Source of the DNA: Tamarix chinensis
Taxonomy: Eukaryota; Streptophyta; Magnoliopsida; Caryophyllales; Tamaricaceae
Length of the DNA stretch: 64,000 bases
Direction: 5' to 3'
Assembly (NCBI GenBank): GCA_030549775.1
Contig: CM060172.1
Location: 9,535,861 to 9,599,860, forward strand
Numbering within the stretch: the first letter of the stretch is position 1; each line of letters starts with the position of its first letter. Below are positions 24,969 through 33,455 of this stretch, one piece after another. The notes beneath the pieces are model-generated. The model had not been told where the DNA came from. It saw only the letters and a list, made by a program, of their open reading frames with translations, and ran no database searches. The translations under genes were made by a program, and so were the position numbers.

Positions 24969-26574
24969 GAGGCCTTACCAGGCTTCTTGATGCCCTTAAT
25001 GAGAGTACTTTTAATCTGTTTCATAGCAGGGCTCTTTTTCTTCCTTTTAGCTACTTTGGATACTACTTGCTGCCAGCCATTGACCTCCAGAGATGCTTGT
25101 AATTGTGGCCTGTCTAAGTCAGGTATGCAAGCAGTTTGTATCTGAAGTCTACTTGTACTCCCACCTTCCAAAGGCCTGATTTGCACATCCTTTTCTTGAT
25201 TCAGCTGTACTGGCTCAAACACCCCATGCAGTGGGGGGGATATCTCAGGTTCAATCCCCTCTTTAATAACTGAATTATGATTCTGCTGCTCTGAACCCAT
25301 CTCCTTCTCAGTAGGATTGGGTTTCTTACCTATTTTCAAATTCATAAGAGCCTGTTGGCCTTGAGCTTTAGCTGGACCCTACTGAGGCTGTACAAATGTC
25401 TCTACAGGCGCAGGTAGATTTATTTTGGAGACATGGTTCACTATATTTTCTTTAGGACTCTTCTGATTGAGCAAGCAATTTTTTCCAAGTGACCTAGGCT
25501 CCCACAGCACTCACATACAAGTGGAAGGTCTTCATATTCAATGCTTTGAAGATATTCATCATCATCACTTCTGACTTTGATAGCAGAAGGTAGCTTTCCT
25601 TTGACATCAATCTCCACTAACACCCTCCCTTTCTCAATCTTTGATTTCTGAAATGTGAAATCATCAATGAGAATGGGCTTACCAATAAAAGAGGCAATTT
25701 CACTGATTGCCCCACAATTCCACATCTCCATAGGTAGGTTGACCAATCTAACCTAGACATGGACCTTAGTGATTTCCTCCTTATCAAAGGAAAACAATAT
25801 GGGTATTTCCTTGAGCACAAAGGCTTTCCCCTTGATAATATAAGGTCCGCCAGCCAGGGCTTGACTTCTTCCAGCCTGGTCCTCAAATTTCAATACTACC
25901 CATCCAGAACTATGGATAATGTATTTGAAAGGCTGCCTAATAACATGTTTGACAATGCCCAAATGATATCTATCAGGTTTCACTCCCACAAAGAATCCTA
26001 GTAGAAAAGCCCCCCATGATTCATCCACGGGGTGAATATTCTTCTTAGACACACAAACCACATCACCTTTTGGGGGCACATATTCACTTTTTTTTTTAGA
26101 AATGCTAGGGAACAGGTCTAAAAATAATTTCATTGCTGGTGGGGTTACCTGGGATGGTGCCTCCTGTTCATTATTCAGTTCAATTTCCCCATCCAGCAGT
26201 TTATCAACATTATCTAAGAGGGTACACTCCACCCTATCCACATCCTCATCTAATTCCACGAGAGGTTCGGGAATTGGATGAATTAGGTCACAATTACTCA
26301 TCCTTGCTGACAGACTTTGGCAATAAGGTTGTTGAGAGTCACATTCTGTCACAGGCACTATCTTCAACTGTTCCATTTTATCCACATTAGTTTTCTTATT
26401 ACGTTGGGAGTGTCTCTTCGCTGCCGGGGAAGGATCCTTCTCCAAAATTTCTAAGGGAGCCACTGGAGAGAAATCAGATTGTCGATCCTTAAGGGCAGTA
26501 CATTTGTCAAGAAAGTTCTCAATAGTTGGGCCTCGCGGGTTTTTCTTCTTGGTCCCCATCTTAAAAACGAGCAC
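24965..26574 (-). pseudogene. LINE ORF1 (DUF4283 / zinc-knuckle RNA-binding protein), broken
   Basis: From about 26574 the frame reads 'MGTKKKNPRGPT' after a short leader. It then runs through the DUF4283-type fold of plant LINE ORF1 proteins ('WGAFLLGFFVGVKPD', 'GWVVLKFED', 'GGPYIIKGKAFVLKE'). A CCHC zinc knuckle 'CECCGSLGHLEKIAC' lies near 25460-25505. Damage: a TAG at 25753-25755 where the family usually has Trp, a frameshift at about 25455-25475 and a TAG at about 25380. The C-terminal part (25345-24965) is lysine-rich. Its TGA stop overlaps the ORF2 start as ATGA. The role in the family is RNA binding in the retrotransposition particle. Confidence 0.85.
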
Positions 26575-27262
26575 AGTAAAGCTAAGGAAAAGAGGTGGAG
26601 AAACATAAAGGTGGGAGAAAGGCTTACAAACAAAGCTCGATGGACCAGAAAGTCAGCTCTTGTGCTCGGGTTCCATGGGAGGAACTCTAGCACGAGGGGG
26701 AAGACAATCGAGCTCTTTTGTTGCCTCCTCCTCATTCCTTATGATGTCGTGTCACTAAAATATTTGTTCTTCTTCTTTTGTAGCATTTTGCTACTTTCTC
26801 TTTGCCTAACTCCTACTGCCAACTCTAACTTTTTTGCTCCTCTCTGCACCACAGCTCTTTTTTTCTATTCTATTTTATGCCACAACCAACTCTCTTCTCC
26901 CCCCCCCCAGCTATACTTGTTCGCTCTTGTCTTCTACCTCACACTTGCCTCTCTCAAGACAACTCTCCTTTTTTATTCGTCTCTCCTGTGTTTCTTTATT
27001 ATGTTCCCAAGCCTTTGGGTCTTTGGTCCTAAGGTCGTAGGTCCAAAGGCCTAACACTATTTTTTTACTTTACCTACAAAATAAAATTAGAAAAATTAAT
27101 AAATAATCTTATATGTTAAATTTATTTAATTTATATCATTTTAGCTCAAATAATAAAATTTATACAATCGTTATCACTTAAGCATAAAATTAAAATTATT
27201 CACAGATATTACTTAAATAAATACTAAAAACTAAGATTAAAGGGGTACAAAATATGTACTCA

Positions 27263-28108
27263 TGATGTATAAAATAATATATGTTGCCACACTAGAAATT
27301 AATAATCAATGTATCCCTTGGTAATAATTTTAAAATGAGGACGTATGCCCGCACCAATATATAAATCATGACTTGAAATAATATGTATGTCTAAGGTTAA
27401 TATTTAATTAGAGTTTTTTTCCTGCCTTATATTGAACATAGTAATGACTTTAATGTTTTCCTTATACATTTTAGATATATTTGGACATATAACATGTTGG
27501 TTTTAGAGCATAAATAGAATTAAATTGTGATGATTTTGTATCACATATTATGGGGGTAGAAATGTAAATATTTATGTACCATGATTCATATCTAAAATTA
27601 TTGTGTATAATTAGTGTGAATATTATTATATCCTAGAATTTCATGCTTAGGTTATAAATGTATAATATGTTATATCAAAGCTTAGATGTAATATTATCTT
27701 TTGTTATAATATGGAATTTTATTATATTATAAATTATTTTCATTATTATATTTTAGCCTTTTCATGACAAATATCTTATAAAATAAATATAGTAATAAAG
27801 TAAATAAAAATGTGGTAATTAGGATTTAGAGGGATTTTTGGTCATTACAACAAAAAATTCCTCTCAAGGTGAATAATTGGACTAGGTTTGCCTTAGGAGA
27901 TTTTGAGGTTTGACCTTAGTGTTGACTTTGATTTAACTTGATCCATCAACCACAAGGTTGACTTGAATAATTAAAAATAAAGGAAATTAGTTCAATATGT
28001 TAATGGAAATTTTATACACTATATGACAAATGTGATCATATGATAAAATATTAATATTTAAAGTGGAAGACCTTAGGTTTTAAATTGGTGGCTCCTTAAG
28101 GGTAGCTT
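27263..28108 (+). mobile_element. Family-3 3' LTR, second segment
   Basis: Parallels 13850-14215 of the 5' LTR. Shared phrases include 'attttagccttttcatga', 'tttttggtcatt', 'aataattgga', 'aaataaaggaaa' and 'aaagtgga'. AT-rich and without a coding region. It ends '...ggtagct', where the sister LTR continues '...attagctaccctag', so copy A of the 5-kb element inserted here. Confidence 0.55.
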
Positions 28109-28793
28109 GTAATCCCCCAAAATTTTAGAAAACCTATAAATTCATAAATAGCTTTTATTTAAAGTAAATTAGCTTTTAAAGTTATTTAGTTTAATTATTT
28201 TATGGATTTTGAGTATATAAATTTGGATAAGTGTATTTAATAAATTAAAAATAAATATTTTGTTATTTTATCATATTATTTTTATTTAAATAAATTTTCA
28301 AACTAATATTTTACTAAAATTATCCTTTTTAAGCCCATATATTTAATTATATTAAATTAAATTATTAAATAAATTTATTATCAAAAATATTACATCCTAT
28401 TATTCTATAAACTCAATTATTTTAAATTTTTCCATTTTCCTTTTCCTTTTTTTCCTTTTCTTTCTCCTTTTTCTCCTTTTCCTTCTTTCTTTCTTTTTCC
28501 TTTTCCTGGCTTTGGGCCGCCAGGCCAGGCCTGCTCCCTCCTCCCCCTACGCTTGGGTCTTCGGCCTACTCCCTTCCCTCCTCTTCTTTCCCCGGCGCAG
28601 ACACCTAGCCTAGCTCCCCCGTTTTTTTCTCTTTCCTTCCCTTCACCCTAGACCGGTCAGTCCAACACTCTTTTTTTTTCTTCTTACCTTCGCCGGCCTG
28701 CACCTCTCCCCCCTCCTTCTTTTCTTTCTTTCTTCTTCTTCTATGCCTTGACCTAGCAGCCCCGGCCTATCTTCGTCGGCCAGAGCTACCACC

Positions 28794-29591
28794 TTGGGCA
28801 CGCCTGCCACCACCTGCCTCTCTCTCTCTCCTGTCCTTTCTTTCATCATTTTAGGAACAGGCCAGCCATGCACCCCATCCCGCATGGCCACCCTTTACCT
28901 TCTTCCCCTTCCTCTCCCTACCACCTTACCACCTCCCTACCACCAACCTGCCACCTATCCCCCTACCCTCCCTCTTCTTTTTCTTCTCCTCTTCAGCCCT
29001 TTTTTCTGCCCCAACTCTCGAGCTCAAAACCTTACCCAACCTCCATCTTCTCTCATTTATTCTCCTTCCATTTTCCCCATGTTTTTGCATCGCCATCGCT
29101 GCCCTCCGTCACTCCAGCCGCCTCACCAACCCCCTACACCGCTCCCTACCACCCTCCACCTCAGCCTTGCACCACCACAATATCCCTCTCAAGCCATCCC
29201 GCAGCCCTTCTTCCTCCCCACCTATTTGTCTCCCCCATTTTCCCTCTTCTCAGCAGCCCGCCTGCAACCCCACCGTTTACCGCTTTCCGGCTACCTTTGC
29301 CGCCACCCAAACCACCAATCCACACCCTGCAACCCCCTCTACTGCCCCCATACCTTGTTTGGCCGAAAAAAGCTCCCTCACCCCTCCATTTTCTCCCTCT
29401 CCTTTCCTTCCTTCTTAGCCCAACCCCCTCCTACAACCCACTTCCCTGCCTTGCCTCTGCCGCCCTTGGCCTCCAATAACCCATCACCAGCAGCCACCTA
29501 TACCCCCTCTTCACTCCTGCACCCTTCCCTTGCCTCCAAAACTCCCCCATCTATCTTCTTTCCTAGCCCTAAACCACTAACCCAAAAATAA
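28794..29591 (+). other. Pro/Ser/Leu-rich open frame within copy A (probably not a gene)
   Basis: 265 codons with a few percent purine-rich codons, dominated by Pro, Ser, Leu, Thr and His. The related stretches in copies B (43468-42788, minus) and C (61012-60197, minus) are also open, with related phrases such as 'FLPTYLSPPFSLF' and 'TPCNPLYCPHTLFGR'. A C/T-rich strand rarely forms stop codons, so length alone is weak evidence. It has no domain, signal peptide or membrane pattern I recognise. Confidence 0.25.
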
Positions 29592-30339
29592 CCAATTTTC
29601 CTTCCTTTCACCCCCTTCGAGCCTTCCTCTATTTATTTTTGCATGCAACTCATGCTGCATGAGTAGTATGAGTTGCTGCATTCTTGGTTTATTTTGGTTA
29701 AAAATTTTAAGGTAAAATAATATTTAAGTTAATTATTTCATTAAGTAAATTTTATAAGGTCTTATGCTTTGATTTTCTTATTTCTAATATAATAATTATT
29801 GATATTATTTTTAGGTGTTGATTTTGATATTAAAAGCTTGAATCTTTAACGGGGATACTGGTAAGATTCGATTTTTGAAGGAATTAAGGTAATCATTAAA
29901 CCCCACTTAAACACAACGATAAACGTATATTAGCACATTAGGATTTTTAATATGTTATTATGCTTGATATTTTTGGTTTAATATAACATATATATTTGCT
30001 TGTATTGATTGATAAAAAAGAAGAAGAAGAAGAAGAAAGTGTGTTAATTTATATGCCATGTGTGGAAATGTTGCTTAAGGGAAGAATTTGATTATTAATA
30101 AAAGTGTTAAGTACTTATCCATGTCATATTGTGTTATTGTGACCATTTATCCATGAATAATATTATTGTGAGCCCTAGGGGCATATTAGTAAAATTTCTT
30201 GTGCAAGAATGTGGCCTAATATGTATGGGTGCTAATAAGCATTATATTAAAATATAATAGTTGGTGGAGTTGGATATTGTTAAGGGAGTGTTAATATTAT
30301 TATTCCATGTAGTATTGTTTATTTAATAAAAGTGGTGTA

Positions 30340-31100
30340 ATAAGGGGGTAAGAATGGTAATTTTGGAAGTAAAGAGGAAGATGGTAATTTTTCAAGTAAA
30401 GGGGTAAATTGGTAATTTTGGAAGTAAGGGGTAAAATGGTGATTTTGGAAAAAAAAAGGGAAAAATGGTAATTTTATGAATAAAGGATAAAACAGTAATT
30501 AAAGGGTAAATTAATAATTTTATAATTAAAGAGCAAAATGGTAATTTCATTATCAAAGGGAAAATGGTAATTTTGTAATTAAAGGGAAAATGGTAATTTC
30601 ATAATTAAAGGGGAAAATGGTAATTTTGTGAATAAAGGATGTTATGGTAAATTTTGAAAGTTAAGGGGGTAAAATGGTGAAGTTAAAAGAAAAGGGCAAA
30701 ATGGTAATTTTGTAAAAAAAAGGGGTAAAGTGCAAAATGGAAAGGAGTAACTTGGTAATTATGATAATAGAGAAGGGCAGTTTGGTAATTTAAATAATTA
30801 AATGGTAATTTGGTAAATTTGATAATGGAGAAGGGTAGTTTGGTAATTATGATCATATAAAAGGATATTTTGGTAATTTAACCAACTAGAGGGTAATTTG
30901 GTAATTTTGATAATGGAGAAGGGTAGTTCGGTAATTATGATAATAGAGAATGGTAATTTGATAATTAACCAAATAAAGGGACAATTTGGTAATTAGGATA
31001 ATGAAGAAGGGTAATTTGGTAATTTGACCAACTAATTGGTGATTTGTTAATTATAATAAAGGAAATGGGCAAATTGGTAATCTAACCAACCAAATGGGAA
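30340..31100 (+). repeat. AT-rich minisatellite in copy A (GGTAATTTTG units)
   Basis: Imperfect tandem repeats of about 20-30 bp built on 'aaaatggtaattttg' and, further right, 'gaagggtaatttggtaatt'. About 30 units by eye. The same repeat, reverse-complemented, occupies 41690-42290 (copy B) and 58230-59410 (copy C). Confidence 0.85.
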
Positions 31101-32164
31101 ATATATTAAGTGTAACAATTACGAAGGGTGATTAGTGGCCTAATAAGTGTGGGAGATAGCTCGATAACCTAAACCGAGTAAGGGTGTAGCCAAGGCCAAG
31201 TGTGTGCTATATTTCCTACATATCGTGGATGTCCTATATAATTTTATGACATGTTCTATATGCTATTATCTTAACTGTTTCATGTGTGATGCGGCTTGGA
31301 ATAAAGGTATGTTCATATGCCCTCTTTTGGTATGTGCTGATATGGATATGTTGTAAGTTACGATGTGATATGATGTGGCCCTTTAGGACATGCATGCTAG
31401 GATAATTAATGTGGTGATGTGGGATGGAGGCATGAAAAAGAGAAATGGGAGAGAAAGATAGCTAAAGGGAAGTAAGTTGGCTAACATAGGTAAGGACGAC
31501 CTAAATAATCTATGACCCATAAGTGGATGAGAAAAAAGGGACATAAATAAAATAAAAGAGTGGGAGAATCGAGGGTTTGCATGGGATGGTTAGAGTCTAC
31601 ATGGGGGCAAACTTTACATATGAAAAGTTGCCTCAGGATATGAGGAAGGTAATAGAAGTGTCATTTGGGTATCTAGGGGCTTTGGGCGAAAAATAGTATG
31701 TGGGACAGTATAAGGGTGTGTAGGAGACCAAGCTAGGGTTGGGAGGAAACCCTAATGTGAGGAGGTGGAAAAAGAAGAAGAAAATAATAAAAATAAATGA
31801 GAATGAGTGGGGTAGAAAGTGAGGGTTGGATCTAAGGGTTGTGACGTATAGGGTGTTGAAATAGTTTGGGACGTGTAGGGCAGAGAAGGATGGGCCACAT
31901 AGGCCCGGACTAGGGTTTTTGGAGAAAGCCCTAGAGTAAGGCGGTGAGTGGGCTTGACCCACACACTTAGGATTCGGGCTCCTAGTGTGAGAAAGTGGAT
32001 TAAAGGAAGGATGCCGGGGCGAGTTAGGAGGTGCAGAAGTCTCAAGATATGGGATGGGCCCTCTTGGGAGGATAAGTGTGGATATAGTTAGCCATGCATG
32101 TTAAGGGTGAAATACTTTAGATTAAGATATGATTAAGACACTAAGCACTTAAAGAGGTAGATGT

Positions 32165-32480
32165 TGAGCCGAACCCAGACCGGTCCACCGACAAATAATA
32201 GTGGTCAGGGCTAGGGTGCCCTACATGACCGGTCCACCGGCGAATAATAGTGGCCAGGTGCATTTTTCCCTGCATGACCATTCCACTAGCTATAATAGTG
32301 GGGGATTCCGTGCTCAACAAACCAAATGTAAAAACGATAAGACATGGGGAAGACACTAATTACTTATAGTGGAATACCTTGTGAGTTGGGGCTAGACTGG
32401 TCCACCAGCGAATAATAGTGGCCAGGAGCATTTTTGCCCTGCATGATCGTTCCACAGGCTATAATAGTGGGGTTCCCACA
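32165..32480 (+). repeat. CCGGTCCACC / AATAATAGTGG repeat block in copy A
   Basis: Two tandem blocks (about 32165-32310 and 32385-32480). Each contains GACCGGTCCACCGG or a variant, then CGAATAATAGTGGCCAGG, then a related unit 'ttccac...gctataatagtgggg'. The block is also present at 40260-40640 (copy B) and 57195-57540 (copy C), reverse-complemented. Confidence 0.8.
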
Positions 32481-32772
32481 CTCACATGGACATTTATAAT
32501 TCGAGATGATTGATTAATGATGGACTAATGGCCTTAAGGCCCTAAGAGTATCGACTATTCATTATGGCCTATTAATATTTGGTTGACTTGTTAAGTATGC
32601 GGATGTACAAAAGTGAATGTTACATATACCCCATTAATATCTGATTAACTTGTTGGATGTGTGAATGTATAGATCTGAATATCATGTTTACACCTGTTGT
32701 TATGTATGGATACAGTAGCATATCATGTGTTATATGGCGTGCCTACTTTTAAGTGTGTTTTTAAAGGATTAC

Positions 32773-32830
32773 TCAGTACCGTAGTACTGAAGGGTTCAAT
32801 TCGTGGGGCCCCTGCCTATTTAATGGGCAG
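32773..32830 (+). repeat. Pair of conserved hairpins in copy A
   Basis: First hairpin: TCAGTAC-CGTA-GTACTGA at 32773-32790 (7-bp stem, 4-base loop). Second: CTGCCTATT-T-AATGGGCAG at 32812-32830. Both are retained in copies B (39918-39975) and C (56890-56947). Confidence 0.75.
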
Positions 32831-33200
32831 TGTTCCTTGCAGGTCGTTTTTAGGCTCTATTCAAGTGGGCCTCGGGAAAGAACGTAAGGAACTATCGGGA
32901 ACCGTTAAGGTTTTACTCTGTCTCCTTTAAATTCACAATTTCAATGTATTCGTTGTTTTGTAATCACCACTTGATAGATTATATTTACTTGCGCTACTCA
33001 GATTTAATTATTAGTTGAGTTTCTTGTAATTTGTATTTTTCTCCTTTAACCTCAGCACTTGGTACTGGAACGGTATGAATGAACCGGTTTGATACTAAGT
33101 GTGGCAGTAATATCCCTAGAATTTACGATTTGTTATTTTACTTCCATTAATTTTTTTAATTAAACGTAATTTTTGAGTAGTAAATTTTGGGGGTTTGAGT

Positions 33201-33455
33201 GTAACCCTCAATTGATTTATTTTTGCTAGTATGTCTCAATGCCCCAACAAGGCCCTATATATTCTTTATTTAGTTCTCTATGGGTTTTAAGGGATATTGA
33301 TACTTAAGATTAGGTGATCTAAGAGGAATAAGGGAGATGTATTTCGTTGTTGCTCTAGTATGACTGGGTATACATTAGTGTTCCTAAGTTCAAAGGCATA
33401 AGAGTTTATGATGTATTGTCATGCTGGTATGTCCGAGTGTACGTTAGTTTTCTCG
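33201..33455 (+). mobile_element. Family-3 3' LTR, third segment
   Basis: Parallels 14230-14470: 'tttgggttt/ttaagattaggtgat', 'gggtatacattagtgttcc' beside 'aagtatacctcagtgtcccc', and similar phrases. It lies between copy A and the family-2 LTR that starts at 33456. Confidence 0.5.

Larger units (their letters stand above)
21447..26721 (-). mobile_element. Near-full-length L1-type LINE (non-LTR retrotransposon)
   Basis: A minus-strand element of about 5.3 kb with 5' leader, ORF1 (nucleic-acid-binding), ORF2 (endonuclease, reverse transcriptase, zf-RVT-like end) and a short 3' tail. It is flanked by exact 16-bp direct repeats TGCCTCCTCCTCATTC at 21431-21446 and 26722-26737, the size expected from target-primed reverse transcription. 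The 5' end appears essentially complete. No clear poly(A) tail is visible at the 3' end (21447-21480 in reverse complement). Both ORFs are broken. Confidence 0.9.
19818..27262 (+). mobile_element. Solo LTR (TGTTGG...ACTCA) carrying a nested LINE
   Basis: Exact 5-bp direct repeats TGATG at 19813-19817 and 27263-27267 flank a unit that begins TGTTGGTGTGG and ends TATGTACTCA. On either side the family-3 LTR sequence is continuous with its 5' partner. Removing the LINE and one copy of its duplication leaves about 2.15 kb, a plausible LTR length. The interior is AT-rich up to 21300, then C/T-rich (21300-21430 and 26740-27055). No coding region of its own is seen. Confidence 0.55.
28109..33200 (+). 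mobile_element. 5-kb coding-poor element, copy A (probable giant solo LTR)
   Basis: Starts TGTAATCCCCCAAAATTTT and ends near AAATTTTGGGGGTTTGAG; the last bases are worn, so the end is uncertain by about 6 bp. The layout is shared with copies B and C in reverse orientation: AT-rich end, polypyrimidine GC-rich domain (28430-29630), a conserved block around 29820-29910, a minisatellite (30340-31100), a G-rich or polypurine-leaning block (31400-32050), CCGGT repeats (32165-32480), paired hairpins (32773-32830) and a conserved 3' end around 33050-33130. No RT, integrase, gag or transposase is present. The host LTR resumes on the right, which shows the insertion. Confidence 0.7.
7223..33455 (+). 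mobile_element. Composite gypsy-type element (LTR family 3) with nested insertions
   Basis: 5' LTR pieces lie at 7223-7897 and 12836-15299, a primer site at 15303-15314, a gag-only interior at 15315-17805, a polypurine-tract remnant at about 17806-17820, and 3' LTR pieces at 17821-19817, 27263-28108 and about 33201-33455. The pieces are linked by sequence: 27740-28100 parallels 13850-14170, and 33205-33450 parallels 14230-14470, each outside the inserted elements. Pol is missing, so the element could only have moved with help from others. The 3' LTR is cut at 33456 by another insertion, and its last roughly 800 bp were not found. Confidence 0.6.

Noticed and set aside
26479..27054. 191-codon plus-strand frame across the LINE 5' end
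   Set aside because: It crosses the target duplication and the junction of two elements, so it cannot be an ancestral gene.
28643..28891. Arg/Lys/Gly-rich minus-strand frame and similar frames at 36610-37507, 43528-43749 and 61056-61359
   Set aside because: These are polypurine strand shadows of C/T-rich LTR domains. No motif is present, and the frames differ between element copies.
30340..31100. CRISPR-like regular repeats
   Set aside because: Units are imperfect, lack unique spacers of constant size, no cas genes exist, and the window is plant nuclear DNA. It is a minisatellite.
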